A DNA stretch of 64,000 nt from Sphingomonadaceae bacterium (GTDB taxonomy: Bacteria; Pseudomonadota; Alphaproteobacteria; Sphingomonadales; Sphingomonadaceae): assembly GCA_021732525.1 (NCBI GenBank), contig JAKFUU010000002.1, forward strand, positions 1 to 64,000. Reading direction: 5' to 3'. The stretch's first letter is position 1; the number at the start of each line of letters is the position of its first letter. The position numbers and the translations under genes were made by a program. The notes below the pieces were generated by a model. The model worked only from the letters and a program-made list of their open reading frames with translations. It did no database searches and was not told the origin of the DNA. Positions 45,334 through 56,585 of the stretch are shown here, piece by piece.

Positions 45334-48300
45334 ATGCCAAAAAGAACCGACATTCAATCCATCCTCATCATCGGCGCGGGGCCGATCATCATCGGACAAG
45401 CCTGCGAATTTGATTATTCGGGCACGCAGGCGGTGAAGGCGCTGCGGGAGGAAGGCTACCGGATCATCCTGGTCAACAGCAATCCGGCCACCATCATGAC
45501 CGACCCTGATATGGCCGATGCGACCTATATCGAGCCGATAACCCCGGAAATCGTCACCAAGATCATCGAAAAAGAGCGCCCCGATGCGCTGCTGCCCACA
45601 ATGGGCGGGCAAACCGCGCTCAACACGGCGCTGGCGCTCTATAACGATGGCACCTTGGCCAAATTTGGCGTGGAGATGATCGGCGCGGATGCCGAAGCGA
45701 TCGACAAGGCCGAAGACCGGATCAAATTTCGCGATGCTATGACCAAGATCGGTCTGGAATCGGCGCGCTCTGGGATCGCGCATAGCCTGACCGAGGCGTT
45801 GGAGCTGCTCCATCACACCGGCCTGCCTGCGATCATCCGGCCCAGCTTTACCATGGGCGGCACCGGCGGCGGGATCGCCTATAATAAGGATGAATTTATC
45901 CAAATCGTCACCGGCGGCCTTGATGCATCACCCACCACCGAAGTGCTGATCGAGGAATCTTTGCTCGGGTGGAAAGAATATGAGATGGAGGTGGTGCGCG
46001 ACCGCGCCGACAATGCTATCATCATCTGTTCCATCGAGAATATCGATCCGATGGGTGTGCATACCGGCGATTCGATCACTGTCGCACCCGCGCTGACGCT
46101 GACCGATAAGGAATATCAGATTATGCGCAATGCCAGCATCGCCTGCTTGCGCGAAATTGGCGTGGAAACCGGCGGTTCGAATGTGCAATTTGCGGTCAAT
46201 CCCGCCGATGGCCGTCTGATCGTGATTGAAATGAACCCGCGCGTGTCGCGCTCTTCGGCGCTGGCGTCGAAGGCCACCGGCTTCCCCATCGCCAAGGTTG
46301 CCGCAAAGCTGGCGATTGGCTATACGCTCGACGAAATTACCAACGATATTACCGGTGCGACGCCCGCGTCATTTGAACCAACTATTGACTATATCGTCAC
46401 CAAAATCCCGCGCTTTGCCTTTGAAAAATTCAAAGGCGCGCAGCCACTGCTGCATACCGCCATGAAATCGGTCGGCGAGGTGATGGCAATTGGCCGCAAT
46501 ATCCACGAAAGCCTGCAAAAAGCGCTGCGCGGGCTCGAAACCGGGTTGGCCGGTTTTAACTATGTCGAACATTTGAAGGGGGCGTCGCGCGATGATTTGA
46601 TCGCCGAGCTGGCGCGCGCCACACCCGATCGCTTGCTGGTCGCGGCGCAATGTTTGCGCGAAGGCATGAGCGTCGCCGAAATACACGCGGTTGCCCAATA
46701 TGATCCATGGTTCTTGGAGCGGATCGAGGAGATTATTTGCGCCGAAAAAGATATTGTCGGCCATGGCCTGCCGCAAGATGCAGCCGCTTTGCGCGCGCTG
46801 AAAGCGATGGGCTTTAGCGACAAAAGATTGGCTTATCTGGCGCTTGAATCGGCGCATTTGCGCCCCGGCATGGAAACCGCCGCGCGCCACGGGTCCGGGC
46901 TATTGGCCGAAGCCGTCAGAGCGATGGCCGGGCCGATTACCGAAGGCGAGGTGCGGGCGCTGCGCCATAAGCTCGGCGTGCGTCCCGTGTTCAAACGGAT
47001 CGACACCTGCGCGGCGGAATTTGAGGCAAAAACGCCCTATATGTATTCCACTTATGAAGCGCCGCTTTTTGGCGAAGCCGAATGCGAGGCGATGCCTTCA
47101 GACCGCGAAAAAGTGGTTATCCTGGGCGGCGGGCCGAACCGGATTGGGCAGGGGATCGAATTTGATTATTGCTGCGTCCATGCCTGTTTCGCGCTCGCCG
47201 CTAAATATGAAACAATCATGATCAACTGCAACCCGGAAACGGTTTCGACCGATTATGACACGTCCGACCGGCTTTATTTCGAACCGCTCACCGCCGAAGA
47301 TGTGCTCGAAATTTTGCATGTGGAGCAGAAGACGGGCAAGCTGAAAGGCGTGATTGTGCAATTTGGCGGACAGACACCGCTCAATTTGGCGCGCGCGCTG
47401 GAGCAAGCGGGTATCCCGATCCTGGGCACATCACCCGACGCGATTGATCTGGCCGAAGATCGCGAACGATTTGCGGCTTTGGTCCATAAGCTCGGCCTGA
47501 AACAGCCCGAAAATGGCATTGCGCGCAGCCGTAAAGAGGCAATCGCCGTCGCCGACCGGATCGGCTATCCCGTGTTAATGCGGCCCAGCTATGTGCTTGG
47601 CGGGCGCGCAATGGAGATTGTCGATACGCAGGCGCAGCTTGAAAATTATATCCAAACCGCGGTGATCGTTTCGGGCGACAGCCCGGTTTTGATCGACAGC
47701 TACCTGCGCGATGCGATTGAGGTTGACGTCGACGCGATATCGGACGGCGACGATGTTGTGGTGGCCGGAATTTTGCAGCATATCGAAGAAGCCGGGGTGC
47801 ATAGCGGCGATAGCGCTTGCAGCCTGCCGCCTTATTCGCTTCGGCGCGATATCATCGACGAAATTGCCCGGCAGGCCGAAATGCTTGCCCGCGCGCTGCG
47901 TGTTATAGGCTTGATGAATGTGCAATTTGCGGTGAAGGATGATGCGGTCTATTTGATCGAAGTAAACCCGCGCGCCAGCCGCACGGTGCCCTTTGTTGCC
48001 AAAGCCATCGGCGCGCCCATTGCCAAGATCGCGGCGCGCGTTATGGCGGGCGAGAAGCTGAAAAACCTGCCGCCGATCAATCTCGATATCGATTATATCG
48101 CGGTCAAAGAGGCGGTATTTCCCTTCGCACGCTTCCCCGGTGTTGACCCCGTTTTGTCACCCGAAATGAAATCAACCGGCGAAGTGATGGGTATCGATAA
48201 AAATTTTGCCATGGCCTTTGCCAAAGCACAATTGGGGGCGGGGGTTACTTTGCCCTTGTCGGGCAAGGTGTTCGTATCGGTCAAAGACACCGACAAACCG

Positions 48301-48651
48301 GTTATTTTGACTGCCTGCCAAAAACTGGAGACATTGGGTTTTGAAATTGTCGCGACCGCGGGAACGGCGCGCTATTTATCCGAAAATGGGGTGCGCGCCG
48401 AAACGGTTAATAAGGTCGCGCAAGGCCGGCCGCATATCGTCGATGCCATTATCGACGGCAAAATTGCGATGATCTTCAATACGACCGAAGGATGGCAGAG
48501 CCTGAAAGATTCCGAATCAATCCGTCGCAGCGCGCTGACGGAGAAAGTTCCATCTTATACAACGGCCAGCGGCGCCAATGCCGCAGCAGAGGCGATATCC
48601 GCGCTGCGCAATGTCCCGCTTGAAGTTCGCCCGCTTCAGGACTATTATTAA
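45334..48651 (+). CDS. carB: carbamoyl-phosphate synthase large subunit
   Basis: A 1105-residue CarB with two ATP-grasp halves ([14 protein letters not shown] in the first, [14 protein letters not shown] in the second), the N-terminal [17 protein letters not shown] and its repeat [17 protein letters not shown], and a C-terminal MGS-like allosteric domain ([28 protein letters not shown]). It is split from carA by 1.2 kb containing other genes on the opposite strand, so its promoter must be separate. Confidence 0.98.
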   Translation: MPKRTDIQSILIIGAGPIIIGQACEFDYSGTQAVKALREEGYRIILVNSNPATIMTDPDMADATYIEPITPEIVTKIIEKERPDALLPTMGGQTALNTALALYNDGTLAKFGVEMIGADAEAIDKAEDRIKFRDAMTKIGLESARSGIAHSLTEALELLHHTGLPAIIRPSFTMGGTGGGIAYNKDEFIQIVTGGLDASPTTEVLIEESLLGWKEYEMEVVRDRADNAIIICSIENIDPMGVHTGDSITVAPALTLTDKEYQIMRNASIACLREIGVETGGSNVQFAVNPADGRLIVIEMNPRVSRSSALASKATGFPIAKVAAKLAIGYTLDEITNDITGATPASFEPTIDYIVTKIPRFAFEKFKGAQPLLHTAMKSVGEVMAIGRNIHESLQKALRGLETGLAGFNYVEHLKGASRDDLIAELARATPDRLLVAAQCLREGMSVAEIHAVAQYDPWFLERIEEIICAEKDIVGHGLPQDAAALRALKAMGFSDKRLAYLALESAHLRPGMETAARHGSGLLAEAVRAMAGPITEGEVRALRHKLGVRPVFKRIDTCAAEFEAKTPYMYSTYEAPLFGEAECEAMPSDREKVVILGGGPNRIGQGIEFDYCCVHACFALAAKYETIMINCNPETVSTDYDTSDRLYFEPLTAEDVLEILHVEQKTGKLKGVIVQFGGQTPLNLARALEQAGIPILGTSPDAIDLAEDRERFAALVHKLGLKQPENGIARSRKEAIAVADRIGYPVLMRPSYVLGGRAMEIVDTQAQLENYIQTAVIVSGDSPVLIDSYLRDAIEVDVDAISDGDDVVVAGILQHIEEAGVHSGDSACSLPPYSLRRDIIDEIARQAEMLARALRVIGLMNVQFAVKDDAVYLIEVNPRASRTVPFVAKAIGAPIAKIAARVMAGEKLKNLPPINLDIDYIAVKEAVFPFARFPGVDPVLSPEMKSTGEVMGIDKNFAMAFAKAQLGAGVTLPLSGKVFVSVKDTDKPVILTACQKLETLGFEIVATAGTARYLSENGVRAETVNKVAQGRPHIVDAIIDGKIAMIFNTTEGWQSLKDSESIRRSALTEKVPSYTTASGANAAAEAISALRNVPLEVRPLQDYY

Positions 48652-48745
48652 GACAGGCAGTCATTCCCATCATTTTTGAAACTGCACAGTGGCGGGCTGC
48701 AATGGCCCGCTACCGGGACAAAATTATTATTAAAGGACTTTGCTC

Positions 48746-49222
48746 ATGGCGAGCCACGAAAAATACCCGATGCTGGCCGAAGGCTACGCAAAATTGGCAG
48801 CGGATTTGAAGCGGTTGCGCGAAGAACGCCCCAAAATTGTGGATGCAATCGAAGAAGCGCGCGCGCATGGCGATCTATCGGAAAATGCCGAATATCATGC
48901 TGCCAAAGAACGCCAAGGTCAGGTAGAGGCCACAATCGGCGATATCGAGGATAAAATCGGCCGCGCGCAGATTATCGATCCGGCAACATTGTCGGGCAAC
49001 AAAATCGTATTCGGTGCCACGGTAACCTTGCTCGATGAAGACGATCGGCCGATCAAATATCAACTGGTGGGTGAAACCGAAGCCGATGCCAACGCGGGGC
49101 GGATCTCGTATAATTCGCCGCTGGGGCGCGCTTTGATCGGCCGCGAGGTGGACGATGAAGTGGAATTGACGGTGCCGTCGGGCGATAAATATTATCAGGT
49201 GCAGAAGATCGAGTTTATTTAG
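48746..49222 (+). CDS. greA: transcription elongation factor GreA
   Basis: Started at the ATG at 48746 behind AAAGGA; the ORF-track TTG is two codons earlier. The 158-residue protein has the N-terminal coiled coil with the acidic tip [20 protein letters not shown] and the C-terminal FKBP-like domain with [20 protein letters not shown]. It stimulates cleavage of backtracked RNA in the polymerase. The TAG stop is the first codon of a 104-bp repeat. Confidence 0.97.
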   Translation: MASHEKYPMLAEGYAKLAADLKRLREERPKIVDAIEEARAHGDLSENAEYHAAKERQGQVEATIGDIEDKIGRAQIIDPATLSGNKIVFGATVTLLDEDDRPIKYQLVGETEADANAGRISYNSPLGRALIGREVDDEVELTVPSGDKYYQVQKIEFI

Positions 49223-49323
49223 AGCATCGTGCGAAAAAGTGGGAACCGGTTTTTCGCATAAAGCGATGCGACAACACATAGATAGAGCGGGCAGTGTGAT
49301 TCCTATTTCACGCTGCCTGCTCT
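49220..49323 (+). repeat. 104-bp stop-anchored repeat, copy C (greA)
   Basis: Begins TAGAGCATCGTGCG with the greA stop and ends CTGCTCT. Nearly identical in layout to the gyrA copy (GTGGGAACCGG, AAAGCGATGCGACAACA, ATAGAGCGGGCAGTGTGATTC). The 3' third forms an imperfect hairpin. Confidence 0.93.
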
Positions 49324-49391
49324 TGGGTATCAATAACAAATCATCCTTTGCCAGCGTGGCCGCAGATGAGGAAGGCATTGGGAAAGGCCGT

Positions 49392-50030
49392 ATGCGATTG
49401 ACTTTAAAGCCCTTGGCGACAATCCTGCTATTGGTCAGCTGTGCGGTCACGTTGGCCGGTTTGTGGCCCGGATTATTCGAACAGTTGCTGCAAAATGGCG
49501 GTTTCTTCCCGGCGCAATTTTTGGATAAAGGGACGATCCTGCCGGACTCAATTTTCGCTATTTCGGTATGGTTGACGCCTTTTACCGCACCATTCATTCA
49601 TGGCAGTATTTTTGATCTGCTGCTACCCGGTTTGCTATTGCTTTTTTTGGGCGGCATGGTGGAGGATTTGCTGGGATGGCCGGGCTTATTGCTCCTGTTC
49701 ATCACTGGTATTTTGGCCGCAACCGCCGCAATATTGATTGTCGCGGGCGATGTTTCCCGGCCATTTTTCGGTTCGTTCAATATGGTTTCGGCGATCGTTG
49801 GGGCTTATCTAATTTTGCGTCCAAATCACGCGATGCCGGGATGGCGCGGGCTGTCCGCGCGCAATGCGCGAAAGCTTCAATTGTTGCTGCTATGGCTCAT
49901 CATTAATGTGGTGATCAACGTTGGTCCATTGGACAGCTTGCTGATCAATCTTGTGCCTACTATGGCAAGTTTTACGGCCGGGATAATGTTGGCGCACCCA
50001 TTGTTGCTGTGGAAATATCGCAAGGCCTGA
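49392..50030 (+). CDS. rhomboid-like membrane pseudoprotease
   Basis: Started at the ATG at 49392 (MRLTLKPLATILLL), because the ORF-track extension is encoded by the upstream repeat. The 212-residue protein has about six membrane segments and the rhomboid layout, but the catalytic positions are lost. The HxxxxHxxxN loop reads H70-x4-D75-x3-P79 (FIHGSIFDLLLPG) and the GxSG serine position is Phe129 (FGSFN). The following GGMVEDLLG matches the rhomboid GxxVExxLG. Likely a non-proteolytic member; role unknown. Confidence 0.7.
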   Translation: MRLTLKPLATILLLVSCAVTLAGLWPGLFEQLLQNGGFFPAQFLDKGTILPDSIFAISVWLTPFTAPFIHGSIFDLLLPGLLLLFLGGMVEDLLGWPGLLLLFITGILAATAAILIVAGDVSRPFFGSFNMVSAIVGAYLILRPNHAMPGWRGLSARNARKLQLLLLWLIINVVINVGPLDSLLINLVPTMASFTAGIMLAHPLLLWKYRKA

Positions 50031-50042
50031 TCTTTCGCCCGG

Positions 50043-50264
50043 TTAGGCGATGCCCGGTTCCAACAACCGATGCAGATGCACGACGACATATTTCATCTCC
50101 GCATCATCAACGGTGCGCTGCGCCGCGCTGCGCCAGGCCTCTTCGGCTTGATCATAGCTTGGGAAAATACCGACGACATCGATTTTGTCGAGATCGGTAA
50201 ATTCAAGCGAACGCGGGTCGGCAACCCGCCCGCCGAACACCAGATGTAATTTGGGCTTATCCAA
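50043..50264 (-). CDS. DUF4170-like small protein
   Basis: A 73-residue protein with the motifs LHLVFGGRVADP, VVGIFPSYDQAEEAWRSAAQRTVDDAEMKYVVVHLHRLLEPG, typical of the small conserved alphaproteobacterial DUF4170 family. Cytosolic, function unknown. Convergent with the rhomboid-like gene. Confidence 0.8.
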   Translation of the reverse strand: MDKPKLHLVFGGRVADPRSLEFTDLDKIDVVGIFPSYDQAEEAWRSAAQRTVDDAEMKYVVVHLHRLLEPGIA

Positions 50265-50282
50265 CTTTATACTCCAAATCTT

Positions 50283-50702
50283 TCAATCTTTTTTGCGCGC
50301 GGCATCGCCCGCCGCCTTACCGGCGGCTTTCACCGCTTCGCTTGCTTTGTCAACCAGATCGCGAAATTGCGCCCGGGCGGTATCTTTATTGATGCCAAGC
50401 TGATCGACTTTATCGATACCCGCCTGTTTTGCCGCATTGGCCACTTCTTTTGCTTTGCGGTTGAGCTTTTTTCCCGCGGCACCGAACATCTTTTTCTCGC
50501 GCTCGCTTTTGGGCAGCAATGCGCCGACAATTGCACCAAGGGCCAAACCACCAAGCAGGATCGCCATTGGATTTTTATCAATCGTGCCGCTGGATTGTTC
50601 TTTCGCCTTTTTGGCCGTGTTGCGGGCGGTTTGGCTAACTTTGGCCAGCCCGCCTTTGGCGCTATCTGTCGCGGTTTTAATCCCGTCTTTCAATTTGTTC
50701 AT
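50283..50702 (-). CDS. YqjD/ElaB-like glycine-zipper membrane-anchored protein
   Basis: Started at the ATG at 50702 behind GAAGGA; 139 residues. It is Lys/Ala-rich and helical, with one hydrophobic glycine-rich stretch MAILLGGLALGAIVGALLP (about residues 45-63) and a long amphipathic tail rich in KAAGKAAGD-type repeats. It resembles DUF883-type stress-linked proteins. Last of four co-oriented envelope genes. Confidence 0.65.
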   Translation of the reverse strand: MNKLKDGIKTATDSAKGGLAKVSQTARNTAKKAKEQSSGTIDKNPMAILLGGLALGAIVGALLPKSEREKKMFGAAGKKLNRKAKEVANAAKQAGIDKVDQLGINKDTARAQFRDLVDKASEAVKAAGKAAGDAARKKD

Positions 50703-50741
50703 TTCTGCTTCCTTCAATTTTGAAGAGCCCAAAAAATGCTC

Positions 50742-51035
50742 TTAACGCTTCCGATATTTTTCATGCGCTTTTTTTATGGTGGCGATTAATGGCCGCCGCG
50801 CGATAACCAGCAACGCCGCAATCGCTGCACCGCCGATGGCCATGCGATTTCTTTTTGCAAATTGCGCGCTTTGTTCCGTCAATTTGGCCAGCTGGCGGAT
50901 CTGACGTAATTTCCACCGGCTCAGTATATTGGCCGGGCGAATATCGTCGCGCGTTTGCCGCATATCACCGATCATCCGACCGCGTGCCGCTTTTCGTGCG
51001 CGATCCTGCGCCCATATCACCTTCCGATCAATCAT
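50742..51035 (-). CDS. small membrane protein, YqjK-like position
   Basis: A 97-residue basic protein with a single hydrophobic segment (MAIGGAAIAALLVIARRPLI) near the C terminus. It overlaps the end of the upstream holin-like gene by 8 bp. In E. coli the yqjD-yqjE-yqjK cluster has the same size pattern; the correspondence is by order, not by clear similarity. Confidence 0.65.
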   Translation of the reverse strand: MIDRKVIWAQDRARKAARGRMIGDMRQTRDDIRPANILSRWKLRQIRQLAKLTEQSAQFAKRNRMAIGGAAIAALLVIARRPLIATIKKAHEKYRKR

Positions 51036-51456
51036 CTTGCGAGTCCAATTCAGGAAATTGCATTTTTTTCACGGTACTTTTTGCCAAAAAAGCGAAAGCC
51101 AAACCAAGCATGAGAAATCCGCCGCAGACAATCAATGTGGCCCAAATTGCCCCAAGCCATTGCGCAAGGGCGAGTAACATCCCCAATATCAAAGCGATAA
51201 AGGCACCCGCGACCGCAGCAAGGGCGATAAATAGATACAGGCTGGCCCAGCGTGCAACCGACGCGCTATATTGCAAGCGGCTCCGATAATAGCGCAATTC
51301 AGCATTGAGGAATTCGCGAAAATCAACCGCCAGCTTTGCCATATCCGCTCGCACCGAAATCTCGTCCGTTGCCGCGTCATTACCGGAATTATCGGGTGCG
51401 GCGGGCGAGGTTGTTTCGGGGCTCAAAATATCTGCGGGGTCCAATGCCTTGGTCAA
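51028..51456 (-). CDS. holin-X/DUF1469 (YqjE-like) membrane protein
   Basis: A 142-residue protein: an acidic, Ser/Pro-rich N terminus, an amphipathic helix (MAKLAVDFREFLNAELRYYRSRLQYS) and two adjacent membrane segments (LYLFIALAAVAGAFIALILGMLLAL and WATLIVCGGFLMLGLAFAFLA). This matches the YqjE/putative actinobacterial holin-X architecture. Part of the yqj-like cluster; no phage genes are nearby. Confidence 0.75.
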   Translation of the reverse strand: MTKALDPADILSPETTSPAAPDNSGNDAATDEISVRADMAKLAVDFREFLNAELRYYRSRLQYSASVARWASLYLFIALAAVAGAFIALILGMLLALAQWLGAIWATLIVCGGFLMLGLAFAFLAKSTVKKMQFPELDSQDD

Positions 51457-51506
51457 TTGTTGTATTCCCTAACCGCGCGTGTCAATTTTTGATCAGCGGT
51501 CCCGCG

Positions 51507-51998
51507 TCATGCATCATCCCGCCCGGATCGCACCAAGCGTGAATCCCGCCCGGATCGCACCAAGCGTGAGATTAAGAAACCAACCGCCGCTGCTGCACCT
51601 ATCGCAATTGCCGGGCTTTTGCGAATAAAATCGCGGGCGTCTGTCACGATATCATCGACCTTTTTGGCGTCCACTTTTCCGGCAAAATCTTCGACGGCGT
51701 CGGCGGCGCTGCGCACATAATCGCCATATTGCTTACCAACGCTGCCGTCGACGGTTTCGGCGCTGTCGCGGATCAGCTTACCAATGCCGCCGACGGCTTC
51801 TGCTGCCTTGTCCTTGCCGCGCTCGGCCGCTGTCCGCGCTTGATCGGCAGCTTTATCCTTCAGATTGTTAATTTCATCCTTCACCGGCCTTTGCGCCTTG
51901 CCCTTGCTGGCGGTGATCTTGGTCAGGCCGCGGGTTGCGGTTTTTTTGGGCGTTGCGGCGGGGGGTGAATTTGGTTTGGATTTGGCGGTGTTGGGCAT
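51507..51998 (-). CDS. YqjD-like DUF883 protein with a duplicated C terminus
   Basis: Started at the ATG at 51998 (MPNTAKSK), with GGAG six bases before; 163 residues. A basic N terminus is followed by an amphipathic helix region (DKAADQARTAAERGKDKAAEAVG), then VTDARDFIRKSPAIAIGAAAAVGFLISRL, the DUF883 membrane anchor. E. coli YqjD uses the same design to attach ribosomes to the membrane in stationary phase. The last residues, SRLVRSGRD, are doubled by a 27-bp tandem duplication. Confidence 0.8.
   Translation of the reverse strand: MPNTAKSKPNSPPAATPKKTATRGLTKITASKGKAQRPVKDEINNLKDKAADQARTAAERGKDKAAEAVGGIGKLIRDSAETVDGSVGKQYGDYVRSAADAVEDFAGKVDAKKVDDIVTDARDFIRKSPAIAIGAAAAVGFLISRLVRSGRDSRLVRSGRDDA
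51516..51569 (-). repeat. 27-bp in-frame tandem duplication in the YqjD-like gene
   Basis: Two identical 27-bp units head to tail duplicate SRLVRSGRD just before the stop codon. Same unit length as the duplication in the YqeY-like gene but unrelated in sequence. Confidence 0.95.
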
Positions 51999-52199
51999 AT
52001 CAATCTCCATGGGCTTGGAACGGTTGGAACCCATATTTGCATCATAGCTGCGTTAGTCAACTATAACACCGAAAAATAATTCTTCCAATATTCCCGCGAT
52101 GCCGCCATTTTCATTGCACGGTGCCAGTAAGATGGATAGACGAACGGCGGTTTCGTAACCTCCGCCTTGCACCGTTTTAGCAGCGGCGGCGCCCAATGA

Positions 52200-53492
<1,293 letters not shown>

Positions 53493-53565
53493 TCGCGGCC
53501 ATATTGATCGCGGCAGGGCCAAGCCGCCCCTTGCGCGACTCAAACGAATATGGTGCAATTAAAGA

Positions 53566-53877
53566 ATGTTTAAGCGTAAGAGAAATCCAGCCATTATTCG
53601 CTCCTTCCTTGTGCCGTTTCTGGCGCTCGTCGCCTTGCTGGCCATTGCCGCTTATGCTTTGCTCGGCCCCACCGGGATTATCGCCTGGACCGATTACCGG
53701 ACGGCATTGAACCAAAGGTCGCAGCAATTGGCACTATTGGAGAAGGAACGCGACAGCCTGCGCAACCGGCAGCGGTTGCTCGATCAAAATAACGTCGATC
53801 CCGATCTGGCAGGGGAGTTGATGCGCAAGGAATTGAATGTCGCGGCACCCGATGAAATCATAATTCCGACGAAATAG
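53566..53877 (+). CDS. ftsB: FtsB/DivIC-family septum formation protein
   Basis: A 103-residue bitopic protein: basic N terminus, one membrane segment (FLVPFLALVALLAIAAYALLG) and a coiled coil (NQRSQQLALLEKERDSLRNRQRLLD), ending in the MRKELNVAAPDEIIIP tail seen in FtsB homologues. FtsB joins FtsL and FtsQ to activate septal wall synthesis. Placement directly after eno is the standard alphaproteobacterial and gammaproteobacterial arrangement. Confidence 0.93.
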   Translation: MFKRKRNPAIIRSFLVPFLALVALLAIAAYALLGPTGIIAWTDYRTALNQRSQQLALLEKERDSLRNRQRLLDQNNVDPDLAGELMRKELNVAAPDEIIIPTK

Positions 53878-53989
53878 GCAGAAAAGCCCATAAGCAAGCA
53901 TGCCGTCTCGTAAAATGCCTTTTCAGCATGGGTATTTTTGATTAGTCCCAATGAAGCAGATCGCTGCAAGTAAGACAAAGGATATTATC

Positions 53990-55072
53990 TTGGCCAAGCC
54001 TCCCGCCAAAAAGAAGGCCGTTCCAACCGGGTCCGCCATTCCCGCGCTTTCGGGCAATAGCGGGCCGCAAAATCGGGAGCGTCCCGAACAGCCGGGATCC
54101 TATCGGGCTACATTGCAGGAAATGCTATCATTTTACCGCGAAATGCTGCTCATCCGCCGGTTTGAGGAAAAGGCAGGGCAGCTTTATGGGCTTGGGCTGA
54201 TCGGCGGTTTTTGCCATCTTTACATTGGGCAGGAAGCGGTTGCGATCGGGCTGCAATCGGCGTTGATACCGGGCAAAGACAGCGTGATTACCGGATATCG
54301 CGACCATGGCCATATGCTCGCTTATGGGATCGACCCTAACATCATTATGGCCGAGCTGACCGGGCGCGCCGCCGGCATTTCGCGCGGCAAGGGTGGTTCG
54401 ATGCATATGTTTTCGACAAGCCACAAATTTTACGGCGGCCATGGCATTGTCGGCGCGCAGGTTTCCTTGGGCGCGGGGCTTGCCTTTAAGCATAAATATG
54501 CGGGCGATGGCGGCGTGTGCTTGGCCTATTTCGGCGATGGCGCGTCGAACCAGGGTCAGGTTTATGAAAGCTTCAACATGGCCGAACTTTGGAAATTGCC
54601 GATCATTTTCGTCATTGAAAATAACCAATATGCCATGGGGACCAGCGTCAACCGCGCCTCATCCGAAGATCAGCTTTACCGGCGCGGCGAAAGCTTTCGC
54701 ATCCCCGGCATTCAAGTGGACGGGATGGATGTGCTCGCGGTGCGCGGCGCCGCCGAAACCGCGCTCGAATGGGTGCGCGGCGGCAAAGGGCCTATTTTGC
54801 TCGAAATGAAAACATACCGCTATCGCGGCCATTCCATGTCCGATCCGGCGAAATATCGCAGCCGGGACGAGGTGCAGGCGATGCGCGAAAACAGCGATCC
54901 GATCGAACAGACCAAGGCGCGCTTGGTGGAAATGGGCATATCGGAGGACGAAATTAAAGCGATCGATAAGGATATTCGCGCGATCGTGAATGAAGCCGCC
55001 GATTTCGCCGAAAGCTCGCCCGAGCCGGATGCCAACGAACTTTATACCGATATTTTGGTGGAGCAATATTGA
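53990..55072 (+). CDS. pdhA: pyruvate dehydrogenase E1 component alpha subunit
   Basis: I place the start at a TTG (53990): AAAGGA lies 7 nt upstream and the protein then begins [10 protein letters not shown], the form seen in relatives. The ORF-track ATG at 53951 would add 13 residues without a good ribosome site. The 360-residue product has [17 protein letters not shown], the thiamine-diphosphate motif [22 protein letters not shown] and the phosphorylation-loop-like [20 protein letters not shown]. Its stop overlaps the pdhB start (TGATG). Confidence 0.95.
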   Translation: MAKPPAKKKAVPTGSAIPALSGNSGPQNRERPEQPGSYRATLQEMLSFYREMLLIRRFEEKAGQLYGLGLIGGFCHLYIGQEAVAIGLQSALIPGKDSVITGYRDHGHMLAYGIDPNIIMAELTGRAAGISRGKGGSMHMFSTSHKFYGGHGIVGAQVSLGAGLAFKHKYAGDGGVCLAYFGDGASNQGQVYESFNMAELWKLPIIFVIENNQYAMGTSVNRASSEDQLYRRGESFRIPGIQVDGMDVLAVRGAAETALEWVRGGKGPILLEMKTYRYRGHSMSDPAKYRSRDEVQAMRENSDPIEQTKARLVEMGISEDEIKAIDKDIRAIVNEAADFAESSPEPDANELYTDILVEQY

Positions 55073-56433
55073 TGGCCGTTGAATTGAAAATGCCGGCCTT
55101 GTCGCCCACGATGGAAGAAGGCACGCTGGCCAAATGGCTGGTAAAAGAAGGCGATGTCGTAAAATCCGGCGATATCCTAGCGGAAATTGAAACCGACAAA
55201 GCCACGATGGAATTTGAAGCGGTGGATGAAGGCACGGTAACATCGATATTGGTCAGCGAAGGCACCGATAATGTGAAGGTTGGCACCGTCATCGCCTTGA
55301 TCGCGGGGGAGGGCGAAGATACCGCTGCGCCGGCCGCGAAGCAGGCCGCTGCCGCGCCAATATCCGCGCCAGCCGCCGTCGCCGCCCCCGCTGCGCCTAG
55401 CCCCGTTCCCGCGATGTCGGCCATCAAAAGCGATCCCGCCATTCCCGCCGGAACCCAAATGGTCACAATGACATTGCGCGAGGCGTTGCGCGATGCGATG
55501 GCCGAAGAAATGCGCCGCGAGCCCAATGTTTTCGTCATGGGCGAAGAGGTCGCCGAATATCAAGGCGCTTATAAGGTAACGCAGGGGTTGCTGGAAGAAT
55601 TTGGCCCCGCGCGGGTCATCGATACGCCGATCACCGAATATGGCTTTGCCGGGATTGGCACCGGCGCGGCGATGGGCGGTTTGCGGCCTGTGATCGAATT
55701 TATGACTTTCAATTTTGCGATGCAGGCGATTGACCATATCGTCAACAGCGCGGCCAAAACCAACTATATGTCCGGCGGGCAAATGCGCTGCCCGATTGTG
55801 TTTCGCGGCCCCAATGGCGCGGCGGCACGGGTCGGCGCGCAGCATAGCCAAAATTACGCGCCTTGGTATGCCAGCGTTCCCGGCTTGATCGTCATCGCGC
55901 CCTATGATGCCGCCGACGCCAAAGGATTGCTCAAAGCCGCGATCCGCTGCGAAGACCCGGTCGTATTCCTGGAAAATGAACTGCTCTATGGCCGCAGCTT
56001 CGACCTGCCCGTGATCGACGATTACGTGCTGCCCATCGGCAAAGCCCGCATCATGCGCGAAGGCAGCGACGTTACTATCGTCAGCTATTCAATCGGCGTT
56101 GGCATGGCGTTGGAGGCGGCCGGGATATTGGCGGGTGAGGGGATAAGCGCCGAAGTGCTGGACCTGCGCACCATCCGTCCGCTGGATAAAGCCGCCGTGC
56201 TGCAAAGCTTGACCAAGACCAACCGGCTTGTGGTTGCCGAAGAAGGCTGGCCGACCTGTTCGGTGGGCAGCGAGATTTTGGCGATTTGTATGGAAGAAGG
56301 CTTTGACGATCTCGACGCACCGGTGCTGCGCGTGACCAACGAAGATGTGCCCATGCCCTATGCCGCCAATCTGGAACAGTTGGCCTTGGTCAACCCGGCC
56401 AAAATCGCCGCCACCTGCCGCAAATTATTTTAG
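55072..56433 (+). CDS. pdhB: pyruvate dehydrogenase E1 component beta subunit with N-terminal lipoyl domain
   Basis: A 453-residue protein. Residues 1-80 are a lipoyl domain ([17 protein letters not shown], lipoylated Lys in [13 protein letters not shown]), followed by an Ala/Pro linker, then the transketolase-like E1-beta ([56 protein letters not shown]). Fusion of a lipoyl domain to E1-beta is characteristic of alphaproteobacteria. E2 and E3 genes are not in the window. The TAG stop abuts a palindromic repeat. Confidence 0.97.
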   Translation: MAVELKMPALSPTMEEGTLAKWLVKEGDVVKSGDILAEIETDKATMEFEAVDEGTVTSILVSEGTDNVKVGTVIALIAGEGEDTAAPAAKQAAAAPISAPAAVAAPAAPSPVPAMSAIKSDPAIPAGTQMVTMTLREALRDAMAEEMRREPNVFVMGEEVAEYQGAYKVTQGLLEEFGPARVIDTPITEYGFAGIGTGAAMGGLRPVIEFMTFNFAMQAIDHIVNSAAKTNYMSGGQMRCPIVFRGPNGAAARVGAQHSQNYAPWYASVPGLIVIAPYDAADAKGLLKAAIRCEDPVVFLENELLYGRSFDLPVIDDYVLPIGKARIMREGSDVTIVSYSIGVGMALEAAGILAGEGISAEVLDLRTIRPLDKAAVLQSLTKTNRLVVAEEGWPTCSVGSEILAICMEEGFDDLDAPVLRVTNEDVPMPYAANLEQLALVNPAKIAATCRKLF

Positions 56434-56585
56434 GCTATTTTGCGTTAAATGTGGATCGCTCCAATCCTCGCCGGAAGCGGGGACGTGCCCGCAGGGCGGA
56501 GGGATTCCAGGCTGGGTAAAGGGCAATCCAGACTATGCGCCGGTGACACTGGATTGCCGCGCTTGGCTCGCAATGACGAGGAGAA
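56434..56585. repeat. mosaic of REP elements after pdhB
   Basis: The first about 90 bp after the stop (GCGTTAAATGTGGATCGCTCCAATCCTC...) match the sequence after the trxA stop, including GTGCCCGCAGGGCGGAGGG. From 56523 it changes to the CAATCCAG / CTGGATTG...GCTCGCAATGACG family also found at 44382. It separates pdhB from the convergent Tad-type genes and is likely to terminate both. Confidence 0.88.

Noticed and set aside
51028-51456. holin-like gene as evidence of a prophage
   Set aside because: The fold matches the housekeeping YqjE/DUF1469 type and no lysis, capsid or integrase gene is nearby.
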